This document shows positions 53,324 through 62,815 of a DNA stretch of 64,000 bases, piece after piece; the first letter of the stretch is position 1; every line of letters starts with the position of its first letter. The notes under the pieces are model-generated. The model did not search any database. It was given only the letters and a program-made list of their open reading frames with translations, and was not told the DNA's origin. The DNA comes from Mycobacterium gordonae (GTDB taxonomy: Bacteria; Actinomycetota; Actinomycetes; Mycobacteriales; Mycobacteriaceae). The position numbers were made by a program, and so were the translations under genes. The stretch covers positions 26,989 through 90,988 of the forward strand of contig NZ_LKTM01000068.1 of NCBI RefSeq assembly GCF_001417955.2. The letters run 5' to 3'.

Positions 53324-56305
53324 GTGGGAATGCGGCCCGCCGCAAGGATGCCGAAGTTGACTCGGCGCAGCCGGATTCTGATCCTGATCGCACTGGGTGT
53401 GATCGTGCTGTTGCTGGCCGGACCCAGGCTGATCGACGCCTATGTCGACTGGCTGTGGTTCGGCGAGCTCGGCTACCGCTCGGTGTTCACCACCGTGCTG
53501 GTCACCCGCATCGTGGTGTTTCTGGTGGCCGGCCTGCTGGTCGGCGGCATCGTGTTCGCCGGGCTCGCGGTGGCTTACCGCACCCGCCCGGTGTTCGTCC
53601 CGAGCAACGACAACGACCCGGTGGCGCGCTACCGCGCGGTGGTGCTGAGCCGGCTGCGGTTGGTGGGGATCGGCATCCCGGCGGCGATCGGTGTGCTGGC
53701 CGGCATGGTGGCGCAGAGCTACTGGGTGCGCATCCAGTTGTTCCTGCACGGCGGTGACTTCGGCATCGCCGACCCGCAGTTCGGCAAGGACCTCGGCTTC
53801 TACGCGTTCGAGTTGCCGTTCTACCGGCTGGTGCTGAGCTACCTCTTCGTCGCGGTGTTCCTGGCCCTGGTCGCGAACGTGGTGTCGCATTACCTGTTCG
53901 GCGGGATCAGGCTGTCGGGGCGCGCCGGCGCGTTGAGCCGCTCGGCCCGCATCCAGCTGGTCAGCCTGGTCGGTGTTCTGGTGGTGCTCAAGGCGGTTGC
54001 GTACTGGCTGGACCGCTACGAGTTGCTGTCGCACACCCGCGGAGGCAAGCCGTTCACCGGGGCCGGCTACACCGACATCAACGCGGTGCTGCCGGCCAAG
54101 CTGATCCTGATGGCCATCGCGCTGATCTGCGCGGCCGCGGTGTTCTCCGCGATCACGTTGCGCGACTTGCGGATTCCGGCGATCGGGCTGGTGCTTCTGC
54201 TGCTGTCGTCGCTGATCGTGGGCGCCGGCTGGCCGCTGATCGTCGAGCAGATCAGCGTCAAACCCAATGCGGCGCAGAAGGAAAGCGAATACATCAGCCG
54301 AAGTATCGCCGCCACCCGGCAGGCCTACGGGCTGACGCCGGACGTGGTGACCTACCGCAACTACACCGGCGACGGACAGGCGACCGCGCAGCAGGTGGCC
54401 GCCGACCGCGCGACCACCTCCAACATCCGGCTGCTCGACCCGACCATCGTGAGCCCGGCGTTCACCCAGTTCCAGCAGGGCAAGAACTTCTACTACTTCC
54501 CCGACCAGCTGTCCATCGACCGCTATCAGGACCGCGGCGGTAACCTGCGCGACTACGTGGTCGCGGCCCGGGAACTCAACCCGGACCGGCTGATCGACAA
54601 CCAGCGCGACTGGATCAACCGGCACACGGTCTACACGCACGGCAACGGCTTCATCGCGTCACCGGCCAACACCGTGCGCGGCATCGCCAACGACCCGAAC
54701 CAGAACGGCGGGTACCCGGAGTTCCTGGCCAACGTCGTCGGCGCCAATGGCAGTATCGTGTCCGACGGCCCGGCGCCGCTGGACCAGCCGCGGGTCTACT
54801 ACGGCCCGGTGATCGCCAATGCGGCTGCCGATTACGCGATCGTCGGCAAGACCGGGGCCGACCGCGAATACGACTACGAGACCAGCACCGAAACCAAGAA
54901 CTACACCTACACCGGCGCCGGCGGTGTGCCGATCGGTAGCTGGATCTCCCGCAGCGTGTTCGCCGCGAAGTTCGCCGAGCGAAACTTCTTGTTCTCCAAC
55001 GTGATCGGCTCCAATAGCAGGATCCTGTTCAATCGCGACCCGGCGCAGCGGGTGGAGGCGGTGGCGCCGTGGCTGACCACCGACAGCGCGGTGTACCCGG
55101 CGATCGTGAACAAGCGGATGGTGTGGATCATCGACGGCTACACCACGCTGGACAACTATCCGTACTCAGAGCTCACGTCGCTGTCCTCGGCGACGGCGGA
55201 TTCGAACGAGGTGGCGTTCAACCGGCTGGCGCCCGACAAGCGGGTCTCCTACATCCGTAATTCGGTGAAGGCCACCGTGGATGCCTACGACGGCACCGTG
55301 ACCCTGTATCAGCAGGACGAGAACGATCCGGTGCTCAAGGCCTGGATGCAGGTGTTCCCGGGAACGGTGAAACCCAAGAGCGACATCAGCGCCGAGCTGG
55401 CCGAGCACCTGCGCTACCCCGAAGACCTGTTCAAGGTGCAACGCATGCTGCTGGCGAAGTACCACGTCAACGACCCGGTGACGTTCTTCTCCACCTCGGA
55501 CTTCTGGGACGTGCCGCTGGACCCGAATCCGACCGCGAGCAGTTACCAGCCGCCGTATTACATCGTCGCGAAAAACATTGCCAAGAACGATAATTCGGCG
55601 TCGTACCAGTTGATCAGCGCGATGAACAGGTTCAAGCGCGACTATCTGGCCGCCTACATCAGCGCGAGTTCGGATCCCGCGACCTACGGCAGGCTCACGG
55701 TGCTGACCATCCCGGGTCAGGTCAACGGTCCCAAGCTGGCCAACAACGCGATCACCACCGACCCGGCGGTGTCCCAGGACCTCGGGGTGATCGGTCGCGA
55801 CAACCAGAACCGGATCCGCTGGGGCAACCTGCTCACGCTTCCGGTGGGCCAGGGTGGGCTGTTGTACGTAGAGCCCGTTTACGCCTCCCCGGGTGCCAGC
55901 GACGCAGCATCCTCGTACCCGCGTCTGATCCGGGTGGCGATGATGTACAACGACAAGATCGGATACGGCCCAACCGTGCGCGACGCGCTCACCGGGTTGT
56001 TCGGCCCGGGTGCGGGCGATGCCGCGACGGGCATTCAGCCCACCGACGCCGGGGTGCCGGCCGCCCCGCCGGCCAATCCGCCGCCGCCGGCCAATGGGCC
56101 GGGCACGCCGCCTCCGACGGCGGCGGTACCGCCGCCGCCCGATGGTTCCGTTGGCCTGTCACCCGCCAAAGCCGCTGTGCTGCAAGAGATTCAAGCGGCG
56201 ATCGGCGCGGCGCGGGATGCGCAGAAGAAGGGCGACTTCGCCGGCTACGGGGCTGCTTTGCAGCGGCTGGACGAGGCGATCACGAAGTTCAACAACACCA
56301 AGTAG
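53324..56305 (+). CDS. UPF0182 large membrane protein
   Basis: A 993-residue protein of family UPF0182 (COG1615). About seven membrane helices occupy the first 300 residues ([80 protein letters not shown]). A large extracytoplasmic domain follows, ending in a Pro-rich stretch and a short coiled region ([20 protein letters not shown]). Function unknown. GTG start with AGGGAG upstream; ATG two codons on is an alternative. Equals Rv3193c. Confidence 0.93.
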   Translation: MGMRPAARMPKLTRRSRILILIALGVIVLLLAGPRLIDAYVDWLWFGELGYRSVFTTVLVTRIVVFLVAGLLVGGIVFAGLAVAYRTRPVFVPSNDNDPVARYRAVVLSRLRLVGIGIPAAIGVLAGMVAQSYWVRIQLFLHGGDFGIADPQFGKDLGFYAFELPFYRLVLSYLFVAVFLALVANVVSHYLFGGIRLSGRAGALSRSARIQLVSLVGVLVVLKAVAYWLDRYELLSHTRGGKPFTGAGYTDINAVLPAKLILMAIALICAAAVFSAITLRDLRIPAIGLVLLLLSSLIVGAGWPLIVEQISVKPNAAQKESEYISRSIAATRQAYGLTPDVVTYRNYTGDGQATAQQVAADRATTSNIRLLDPTIVSPAFTQFQQGKNFYYFPDQLSIDRYQDRGGNLRDYVVAARELNPDRLIDNQRDWINRHTVYTHGNGFIASPANTVRGIANDPNQNGGYPEFLANVVGANGSIVSDGPAPLDQPRVYYGPVIANAAADYAIVGKTGADREYDYETSTETKNYTYTGAGGVPIGSWISRSVFAAKFAERNFLFSNVIGSNSRILFNRDPAQRVEAVAPWLTTDSAVYPAIVNKRMVWIIDGYTTLDNYPYSELTSLSSATADSNEVAFNRLAPDKRVSYIRNSVKATVDAYDGTVTLYQQDENDPVLKAWMQVFPGTVKPKSDISAELAEHLRYPEDLFKVQRMLLAKYHVNDPVTFFSTSDFWDVPLDPNPTASSYQPPYYIVAKNIAKNDNSASYQLISAMNRFKRDYLAAYISASSDPATYGRLTVLTIPGQVNGPKLANNAITTDPAVSQDLGVIGRDNQNRIRWGNLLTLPVGQGGLLYVEPVYASPGASDAASSYPRLIRVAMMYNDKIGYGPTVRDALTGLFGPGAGDAATGIQPTDAGVPAAPPANPPPPANGPGTPPPTAAVPPPPDGSVGLSPAKAAVLQEIQAAIGAARDAQKKGDFAGYGAALQRLDEAITKFNNTK

Positions 56306-56330
56306 CGGCTGCGGCTTGCCGTTCTTGGCC

Positions 56331-56390
56331 GCGAGCGTGCGTGTTTGTACGCCGACACGCCGTAAGTGGTGGCATTTTGCGCACCCTCGC
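56331..56390. repeat. Imperfect intergenic palindrome (second family)
   Basis: GCGAGCGTGCGTGTT at the left and GCGCACCCTCGC at the right flank CGCCGACACGCCG. Similar GCGAGCGTGCG elements recur in mycobacterial intergenic regions as I remember them. Only one copy is visible here, between two convergent genes. Confidence 0.4.
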
Positions 56391-56396
56391 GCCGGG

Positions 56397-57356
56397 TCAG
56401 CCCCGTGCCGCGGTGCGGAACCTCTCGCGGTAGGCCTTCGGCGTGACGCCGAGGTGCTCGACGAACACCCGCCGCAGGCTCTCGGCGCTGCCGAACCCCG
56501 CCAACCGCGCGGTCTCGGCGACGCTGCGCCCCGCGTCGAGGGCGGCCCGGGCGGCGTCGATGCGCACCATCTCGACGTAGCGGGCCGGCGTCGTGCCGAG
56601 CTCGGACTGAAACAGCCGGGTGAGCTGGCGGGTGCTCAACGACGCTCGCGCGGCGAGGGTGTTCACGCTGTGGTTGTCCGCCGGATTGGCCGAGATCGCG
56701 GCGGTGGCCTTGCGCAGCGGGGACTCCGGCGGGGGGTCGGCCTCGACCAGCACCGAGAACTGCGACTGGCCGCCCGCACGCTTGAGGTAGACGACCAGCC
56801 ACCGGGCCACGGCGCGGACCAGCTCTGTGCCGTAATCCATTTCGACCAGAGCCAGCGCCAGGTCGATGCCCGACGAGATCCCGGCCGAGGTGAAGACCTC
56901 GCCGTCGCGGACGAAGATGGCGTCCGGCTCGACGGTGATGTCGGGGTAGGCGCGGGCGAACAACCGGACTTCGTGCCAGTGCGTGGTGGCGCGGCGGCCC
57001 TGCAGTAATCCGGCCTGCGCGAGGACGAAGGACCCCGTGCAGATGGAGGCCAATCGCCGGGTCCGGCCGGCGATCGACCTGATCGCCTTGACCAGTGCGG
57101 GGTCCAGAGGCCGTCGCGGCAGGTCGTCGCTACCGGCCACCAGCACGGTATCCGCGGACTCGATGGACGCGATGGCGTCGGTGACGCCCAGCCGGGTTCC
57201 GATCGAGGTGGTGACATCGTTGCCGTCCACCGATGCGATTTTGAGCTGATAGTCGGCGCCGGCGCGATTGGCTTCCGCGAACACTTCGCCGGCCCCTGCA
57301 ACGTCCAACATGGTCACGTCGTCGAAGACGACGATCACGATCACGCGAGCCCCCAT
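56397..57356 (-). CDS. GlxA-type AraC regulator with DJ-1/PfpI domain
   Basis: A 319-residue regulator. The first 180 residues form a DJ-1/PfpI class I amidotransferase-like domain (VIVIVVFDDVTMLDVAGAGE; the nucleophile-like Cys in LASICTGSFVLAQAG). The C-terminal AraC pair of helix-turn-helices has NTLAARASLSTRQLTRLFQS and VAETARLAGFGSAESLRRVF. ATG 57356 is chosen; a longer frame upstream has no coding character. It diverges from the HD-nitroreductase-UbiXD operon and is its likely regulator. Confidence 0.9.
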   Translation of the reverse strand: MGARVIVIVVFDDVTMLDVAGAGEVFAEANRAGADYQLKIASVDGNDVTTSIGTRLGVTDAIASIESADTVLVAGSDDLPRRPLDPALVKAIRSIAGRTRRLASICTGSFVLAQAGLLQGRRATTHWHEVRLFARAYPDITVEPDAIFVRDGEVFTSAGISSGIDLALALVEMDYGTELVRAVARWLVVYLKRAGGQSQFSVLVEADPPPESPLRKATAAISANPADNHSVNTLAARASLSTRQLTRLFQSELGTTPARYVEMVRIDAARAALDAGRSVAETARLAGFGSAESLRRVFVEHLGVTPKAYRERFRTAARG

Positions 57357-57444
57357 CCGTCCATTGTGGCCGTGTCGCTTTCTGTGGGAAAGACGGCTCA
57401 ATCGGCTACCTACAGTGAGGGGCCGATCGCCGCAGACTGACCGC

Positions 57445-58095
57445 ATGAACACTCAATCGATAGAAACCACTGCCGGCATCGCCATCCCGGACACGCCACT
57501 GGTCCGTGAGGTCACCGACTACATCCGCGCCGCCGAAGATGATCTGCTCTTCGACCACTCCCGGCGGGTCTTTCTGTTCGGCGCCCTGCAGGGGCGCCGG
57601 CTGGGTCTGCAACCCGACCTCGAATTGCTGTACGTGGGGGCGATGTTTCACGACATCGGCCTTACCGAGCGTTACCGCACGTCGATGCTGCGCTTCGAAG
57701 TCGACGGCGCCAACGCGGCGCGCGACTTCCTGCTGGAGCGCGGTTACGACCCGGCCGATGCCCGAAAGGTGTGGCTGGGCATCGCCTTGCACACCACGCC
57801 GGGCGTTCCGGAGTTCCTGGACCCCGAAATCGCCTTGGTCACAGCCGGTGTCGAGACCGACGTGCTGGGCATGGGTCGCGATGACCTGGCGCCCGAGGCG
57901 CTGGACGCGGTCACCGCGGCACACCCTCGGCCGGACTTCAAGAACCGCATCATCGCCGCCTTCAACGAGGGCATGAAGCACCGGCCCGACAGCACCTTCG
58001 GCACCATGAACGACGACGTGCTGGCGCACTTCGACCCGACGTTCCAGCGGGAAAACTTCGTCGACATCATCCTGGGCAACCGGTGGGCCGAGTGA
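57445..58095 (+). CDS. HD-domain hydrolase (cyanamide hydratase-like)
   Basis: A 216-residue HD-superfamily metal hydrolase. Ligands are His38 (LFDHSRRVF), His69-Asp70 (AMFHDIGL) and a histidine at 116 (IALHTTPG). The pattern HSRRVFLFGALQGRRLG is closest to cyanamide hydratase-like HD proteins, which hydrate nitriles of the cyanamide type; the actual substrate here is open. First gene of a five-gene operon; its stop overlaps the start of the nitroreductase gene. Confidence 0.85.
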   Translation: MNTQSIETTAGIAIPDTPLVREVTDYIRAAEDDLLFDHSRRVFLFGALQGRRLGLQPDLELLYVGAMFHDIGLTERYRTSMLRFEVDGANAARDFLLERGYDPADARKVWLGIALHTTPGVPEFLDPEIALVTAGVETDVLGMGRDDLAPEALDAVTAAHPRPDFKNRIIAAFNEGMKHRPDSTFGTMNDDVLAHFDPTFQRENFVDIILGNRWAE

Positions 58096-58766
58096 TGGAC
58101 ATCTACGAAGCGCTCTACACCACCAGAATGATGCGGCGGCTACGGCCCGATCCCATTCCGCTGGATACCCAGGCCCGCATTCTGGATGCTGCCGTCCGCG
58201 CCCCCAACGGTGGCAACACCCAACGCTGGCACTTCGTGGCGGTGGACGCTCCAAAGCTCAAAGCCGAGTTCGCGCAACTGTTCCGGGCGGCCCGCGCCAT
58301 CGAATACGAGAAGTTCAGCACCGGGACGGGGCCGATGGTGGCACCGGCGCCGGGCGCGGACCCGGCCGCCCATGCCGAAACCATGCGCCGGATCAAGGGT
58401 TCGGGGGATTACCTCGCCGACCATTTCGAGGAAATTCCCCTGCTGCTGTTCGTGTTCGCCATCGACGATCTCGGCGGCGCCAACATCTTCCCCGCCATCT
58501 GGAGCGCGCTGCTGGCTGCCCGCGCCGAGGGTGTCGGCGGAGTCATGACGATGGTGCTGCGGAACTTCGCCGACAAGGTGAACGAGTTGCTCGGCGTGCC
58601 AGTCGGGGAAGGCTGGACCATGTCGGCGATGCTGGCCCTCGGCTACCCACTGGGCAGGTGGGGTGTCGCAGCCAATCGGCGCCCCGTGCAGGAGGTTTCA
58701 TCGCGCAACCACTGGGATGCGCCATTCGGTATCGAAGTGCCGCAGCCATTGTGGCCCGCGGCGTGA
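58095..58766 (+). CDS. Nitroreductase family protein
   Basis: A 223-residue FMN-dependent nitroreductase. TTRMMRRLRPDPIP and APNGGNTQRWHFVAV are the FMN-binding N-terminal motifs; the dimer-exchange part (GANIFPAIWSALLAARAEG) and the C-terminal GVAANRRPVQEVS follow. Such enzymes reduce nitroaromatics or quinones with NAD(P)H. ATG 58095 shares a base with the HD stop codon. Its partner immediately downstream resembles a mutase for the hydroxylamino product. Confidence 0.9.
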   Translation: MDIYEALYTTRMMRRLRPDPIPLDTQARILDAAVRAPNGGNTQRWHFVAVDAPKLKAEFAQLFRAARAIEYEKFSTGTGPMVAPAPGADPAAHAETMRRIKGSGDYLADHFEEIPLLLFVFAIDDLGGANIFPAIWSALLAARAEGVGGVMTMVLRNFADKVNELLGVPVGEGWTMSAMLALGYPLGRWGVAANRRPVQEVSSRNHWDAPFGIEVPQPLWPAA

Positions 58767-58777
58767 GAGAAGGAAGC

Positions 58778-59242
58778 ATGGCTACTCAAGGCCGAGATCG
58801 AGACGGCGTAACCGACCGTGCACTGATTCGGCACGGCATCTTTCTGTTCCTGATCGGACTGGTGACCGGCACGCAGGAGCGGCGCTTCACCAACATGCGC
58901 ATGGCCTTGTCCGCGCACCTGGAAGGCGTGATGAACGGCACCTTCCTGGTCGCGCTCGGTGCCGGCTGGGGTCATATCGGCCTACCGGGTCCGGTGGCGG
59001 CGGTCGCGCGGTGGACGTTGCTCTACGGCACCTACGGCAACTGGCTGTTCACCACGCTCGGGGCCGCGCTGGGCACCGCTGCCGCCAACCCGATTCTGTC
59101 GCAGGGTAATTCCGGGAGCCGCGGCCAGGAACGATTCGTACTGTTCGGCTTTCGTGGGATGCGGTACGCCTTCCTGACTTCCGTGGTGCTCATCCTCGTC
59201 GGGCTGAGCCGCCGGGAGGGGGTGCGATCATGCGCCTCGTAA
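58778..59242 (+). CDS. Hydroxylaminobenzene mutase-like membrane protein
   Basis: A 154-residue protein with four hydrophobic helices (about 16-31, 48-68, 76-100, 128-144). RHGIFLFLIGLVTG and MALSAHLEGVMNGTFLVALG fit the hydroxylaminobenzene mutase family (HabA/HabB), which rearranges hydroxylaminobenzene to 2-aminophenol. AGAAGGAAGC precedes ATG 58778. It is 11 bp after the nitroreductase gene and overlaps ubiX by 13 bp. Other four-helix proteins of that family are uncharacterised, so the activity is a proposal. Confidence 0.7.
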   Translation: MATQGRDRDGVTDRALIRHGIFLFLIGLVTGTQERRFTNMRMALSAHLEGVMNGTFLVALGAGWGHIGLPGPVAAVARWTLLYGTYGNWLFTTLGAALGTAAANPILSQGNSGSRGQERFVLFGFRGMRYAFLTSVVLILVGLSRREGVRSCAS

Positions 59243-59820
59243 TCGCAATGACGGGCGCGACCGGCGCTCCGATCGGGGTTCGTCTCCTGGAAGTGCTGGG
59301 GGAGTTGGGGGTCGAGACGCACCTGATCCTCAGTGACTGGGCGCGCGCAACCATCAAGCTCGAGACCGATCGCAGCGTCAACGACGTCCGCGGGCTCGCC
59401 TCGCACAGTTACAGTGCCCGCGACCTCGCCGCCGGGATCTCCAGTGGATCGTTCCGCACCGACGGCATGGTGGTCTGCCCGTGCAGCATGAAAACGCTGA
59501 GCGCCATCCGAATCGGCTACAGCGACAACCTCATCACCCGCGCCGCCGACGTCACGCTGAAGGAGCGACGCAGGCTGGTGCTGGTGGCCCGCGAGGCGCC
59601 ACTGAGCGAGATTCATTTGGAGAACCTGCATTACCTGGCACGTGCCGGCGCGGTGATCTTTCCGCCGACGGTGTCGTACTACGCGCGGCCCGCGTCGATC
59701 GAGGAGATGACCGACTATGTCGTCGGCCGCGTCATCGACCAACTCGGGATCGAACACGACCTGATCAAACGCTGGAAGGATCACGCGAATCATGAGCGAC
59801 GCGAGCCCCGATCTGCGTAG
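59230..59820 (+). CDS. ubiX: Flavin prenyltransferase (UbiX/Pad1-like)
   Basis: A 196-residue flavoprotein that prenylates FMN to make the prFMN cofactor of UbiD enzymes. Motifs AMTGATGAPIGVRLLEVL (FMN site), GMVVCPCSMKTLSAIRIG and APLSEIHLENLHYLARAGAV are all in place. The paralogue group also includes VdcB of hydroxybenzoate decarboxylation. It overlaps the genes on both sides, so it is co-translated with the downstream UbiD partner, which needs its product. Confidence 0.92.
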   Translation: MRLVIAMTGATGAPIGVRLLEVLGELGVETHLILSDWARATIKLETDRSVNDVRGLASHSYSARDLAAGISSGSFRTDGMVVCPCSMKTLSAIRIGYSDNLITRAADVTLKERRRLVLVAREAPLSEIHLENLHYLARAGAVIFPPTVSYYARPASIEEMTDYVVGRVIDQLGIEHDLIKRWKDHANHERREPRSA

Positions 59821-61321
59821 CTGGCTGGCCACGCTGGAAGCCGCCGGCCAGTTGCGCCGCATCGTCGCGCGGGTGGACTGGAACGAGGAGATCGGCGCGA
59901 TTACCCGGGCCAATCTTTCGCTCGGCGGGCCGGCATTGCTGTTCGAGAACATTGCCGGGCACGAAGACACCCGGTGCACCAAACTGCTGACATCAGGGAT
60001 CGGGAGTCAGCGTCAGATCCAATTGATGCTGGGGCTGCCCGCAGACACCAGCGACGCCGCCATCGTGCGCCGCCTGAAAGACGCTTTCCGACAACCGATT
60101 CCGCCGCGCATTGTCGACACCGGACCGGTCAAGGAGAACATCGTCGCGGGTGACGACATCGACCTCTGGCAGTTTCCCGCGCCGAAATGGCATGCGGCGG
60201 ACGGGGGTAGGTACATCGACACGTTCTGTGGCGTGGTCACCGAGGACAGGGTGACCGGGCGCGACAACATCGGCGTGTATCGCGGCATGATCGTCGGACG
60301 GGACAAGATCGCCAAGCTGATGGTGCCCAGTCAGGGCTGGGGCGGCCATGCTCAGCAGTACAAGCCGGAACCGATGCCGGTGGCCGTCGTCTACGGCTGG
60401 CACGACGTATTGCCGTTCTGCGCCGGCAGTCCGTTCCCGAAGGAGGTGTGCGAGTGGGACATGATGGGCGCCCTGCTGGGGCGACCGGTCGACCTGGTGG
60501 CGTGCGAGACCGTGCCGCTGCATGTGCCGGCCAGCGCCGAGATCGTCGTCGAGGGATTCATTGATCCCGACCCCGAAACCTTCATGGACGAGGGCCCCTT
60601 CGCGGAGTACCCGGGATACCTGGACGGGCATCCCGCGCCGGCGCCCGTGCTGCGGGTCACCCGGATCACCCACCGCAACGACCCGGTGCTGCGCGGCACG
60701 CCCGAGGGAATCCGCCCCGGCTTCCTCAACGAGGACGCCATGGTCAACTACGCACGCTCGGCGATCGTGTGGAACATGTTGGAAGACAACGGGATCAGCG
60801 GTGTCACCGATGTGTGGATGTCGCCGGTGTCCAACGGCACCCACATCGCGGTGCAGATCCGCAAGGCCTACCGCGGTCACGCGCAGCAGGTCGCCGCGGC
60901 GCTGTGGGGCAGCGGCGGATCGGTCTGGTTCTACAAGCACGTCATTGTCGTCGAGGAGGACGTCGACATTCGCGACCCCGCCGCGCTGGACTGGGCCATG
61001 GCGTACCGGGTGAATGCCGGGCTCGGCGACATCGTCTGCTACGGAACAACTCTCGGCTCACCGCTGGATCCCTCGACCCCGCCGCAGAAGTCGAACTCCG
61101 GCGGAGGGGAGTGGACCCGGGTGCTCATCGACGCCACCCGCAGTTGGGATTTCGAGCCGAGGCCGGAGTGGGGTGGTCGGCATTATCCGGCGCTCAACAC
61201 GATCGACCCGGAGCTGGAGTCGATCGTCGCCGCCCGGTGGGAGGAATACGGGATCGGCATTCCCTACCTGGACGATCGGCACCGGGAACTGCTGACGATG
61301 CAGCGGCTCACGTCCCCTTGA
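59792..61321 (+). CDS. UbiD-family prFMN-dependent decarboxylase
   Basis: A 509-residue UbiD-type reversible (de)carboxylase. DNIGVYRGMIVGRDKIAKLM and PMPVAVVYGWHDVLPFCA, ASAEIVVEGFID, EGPFAEYPGY and GISGVTDVWMSPVSNGTHIA are family blocks; the Arg/Glu catalytic network lies in these. Substrates of relatives are aromatic or alpha,beta-unsaturated acids (protocatechuate, hydroxybenzoate, vanillate). ATG 59792 overlaps ubiX by 29 bp. With the nitroreductase and mutase-like genes it suggests an aromatic-acid pathway. Confidence 0.92.
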   Translation: MSDASPDLRSWLATLEAAGQLRRIVARVDWNEEIGAITRANLSLGGPALLFENIAGHEDTRCTKLLTSGIGSQRQIQLMLGLPADTSDAAIVRRLKDAFRQPIPPRIVDTGPVKENIVAGDDIDLWQFPAPKWHAADGGRYIDTFCGVVTEDRVTGRDNIGVYRGMIVGRDKIAKLMVPSQGWGGHAQQYKPEPMPVAVVYGWHDVLPFCAGSPFPKEVCEWDMMGALLGRPVDLVACETVPLHVPASAEIVVEGFIDPDPETFMDEGPFAEYPGYLDGHPAPAPVLRVTRITHRNDPVLRGTPEGIRPGFLNEDAMVNYARSAIVWNMLEDNGISGVTDVWMSPVSNGTHIAVQIRKAYRGHAQQVAAALWGSGGSVWFYKHVIVVEEDVDIRDPAALDWAMAYRVNAGLGDIVCYGTTLGSPLDPSTPPQKSNSGGGEWTRVLIDATRSWDFEPRPEWGGRHYPALNTIDPELESIVAARWEEYGIGIPYLDDRHRELLTMQRLTSP

Positions 61322-62513
61322 CGTTCATGATCTGCCGCAGCGACGTCACCACCTCGACCAGGGATGCGGCATCGACCATGACCTGGTCGATGTCTTTGTA
61401 GGCCTGGGGGATCTCGTCGATCCACTGCTTACCGTGCCGGTACTCGATCCCGCGCATCGCGGTCGCCAGATCCTGTTCGGTGAACAGCTCCTTGGCCTTG
61501 GTCCTGCTGAACCGGCGGCCGGCCCCGTGCGGAGCAGACCACAGACCGTCGGCGTTTCCCTTGCCCCGCACGATGTATGAGCGGGTGCCCATCGAGCCGG
61601 GAATGATGCCCAGCTTGCCTTCGGTGGCGTCGATCGCGCCCTTGCGGGTAAGCCAGACGGTTTCGCCTTGGATGGTGGTCGGCACCGTGTAGTTGTGGTG
61701 GGTGTTGATGCGCTCGATCTCCACGCGTTGTGCCTGTGCGCCGATCCACTCCGCGAACACGTGGATGAACCGGTCCATCATCTCGGACCGGTTCAGGTAG
61801 GCGAAACGCTGCGCCCACTTCAGATCCTTGATGTAGCGGTCGAATTCGGGTGTGCCCTCCCGCAGGTAGGCCAGATCGCGGTTGGGCAGCTTGACCTGTG
61901 GGTCGGCCGTGCACTGGTCCAGGGCGATCTTGATGTGACGCTGAGCAATCTTGTTGCCGACGCCGCGGGAGCCGCTGTGCAGGAACAACCAGACGGTGCC
62001 GTCGGTGTCCAGGCACAGTTCGATGAAGTGGTTGCCGCCGCCGAGAGATCCTAACTGCTGCATCCACTTTGGGCTGTGCGACAGGTCAACGTCCAGTTCT
62101 TGCTGCAGCTTGAGCAGCTCGTCGTGCTTGCGCGCGGTGAACAAAAACCGTTGCAGGGTCTTGTTGTAGTTGCCGGGGGAGAGCGGGATGGCGTCTTCGA
62201 CGAGTTGTCTGAGTGCCGACAGCTTGGGGCGGTAGTCGCCCCCGAACTTTGCCGCCAGGTCCTGGTCGGTGAAGCGGGTCTTGGCCGCGACCATGCCGCA
62301 GCCGATGTCGACGCCGACCGCCGCCGGGATGACCGCCCCCCGGGTGGGGATGACGGTGCCGACGGCCGAGCCCTTGCCCAGGTGCGCGTCGGGCATCAGT
62401 GAGACGTGCGGGTGCACGAACGGCATCGACGCGGTGACCTTGGCCTGCTCGACGGTGTTGCCGGCGATGTCGGTGGCGAAGTTGAGCAGCTTGGGCCCGA
62501 GCTGTTCGGGCAT
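61308..62513 (-). CDS. rtcB: RNA-splicing ligase RtcB
   Basis: A 401-residue GTP- and Mn2+-dependent RNA ligase that joins 3'-phosphate (or cyclic phosphate) and 5'-OH ends. LMPDAHLGKGSAVGTV, GVDIGCGM (Cys72), LGSLGGGNHFIEL and SAPHGAGRRFSR are metal and guanylyl-transfer motifs. AAGGAG 6-7 nt upstream fixes ATG 62513; an open frame further upstream runs through the tRNA gene and is not coding. No Archease gene is next to it. It would repair cleaved tRNA or rRNA. Confidence 0.95.
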   Translation of the reverse strand: MPEQLGPKLLNFATDIAGNTVEQAKVTASMPFVHPHVSLMPDAHLGKGSAVGTVIPTRGAVIPAAVGVDIGCGMVAAKTRFTDQDLAAKFGGDYRPKLSALRQLVEDAIPLSPGNYNKTLQRFLFTARKHDELLKLQQELDVDLSHSPKWMQQLGSLGGGNHFIELCLDTDGTVWLFLHSGSRGVGNKIAQRHIKIALDQCTADPQVKLPNRDLAYLREGTPEFDRYIKDLKWAQRFAYLNRSEMMDRFIHVFAEWIGAQAQRVEIERINTHHNYTVPTTIQGETVWLTRKGAIDATEGKLGIIPGSMGTRSYIVRGKGNADGLWSAPHGAGRRFSRTKAKELFTEQDLATAMRGIEYRHGKQWIDEIPQAYKDIDQVMVDAASLVEVVTSLRQIMNVKGT

Positions 62514-62665
62514 GACGGTCTCCTTGAACGGTGATGTGGCGGTTGGGACGGTATTCCCACTGCGGTCGCGTTGCAACGGATTTTGGCCCGGGTTCGGAGT
62601 ATCAGTGCTGGTGAGGGCGCGATTTGGAGAGGTCCCCACGCGTTGGGTAACCTTGCGTTTACCGA

Positions 62666-62739
62666 CGCGGGGTGGAGCAGCTCGGTAGCTCGCTGGGCTC
62701 ATAACCCAGAGGTCGCAGGTTCGAATCCTGTCCCCGCTA
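62666..62739 (+). tRNA. Initiator tRNA-Met (CAT)
   Basis: A cloverleaf of 74 nt: acceptor CGCGGGG with CCCCGC, D loop AGCAGCTCGGTAGCT, anticodon arm CTGGG-CTCATAA-CCCAG (anticodon CAT), T arm CAGGTTCGAATCCTG. Three G-C pairs in the anticodon stem and a mismatched first base pair (C1 with T72) are initiator marks. The CCA end is not encoded. Confidence 0.95.
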
Positions 62740-62748
62740 CAAAGTGGG

Positions 62749-62781
62749 ATGGCCCTCAGGCGCAAGCCTGGGGGCCATTTT
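62749..62781 (+). terminator. Intrinsic terminator after the initiator tRNA
   Basis: ATGGCCCTCAGGC pairs with GCCTGGGGGCCAT over 13 bp (one U-G pair) with a GCAA loop, followed by TTTT. It ends the tRNA transcript 10 nt after the acceptor end. Confidence 0.9.
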
Positions 62782-62815
62782 CATGCTGATTGGGAACACT
62801 CTACGATCGCGATTG

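Noticed and set aside
53321..54640. 439-codon minus-strand frame rich in Gln, His and Arg
   Set aside because: Antisense of UPF0182; composition typical of shadows.
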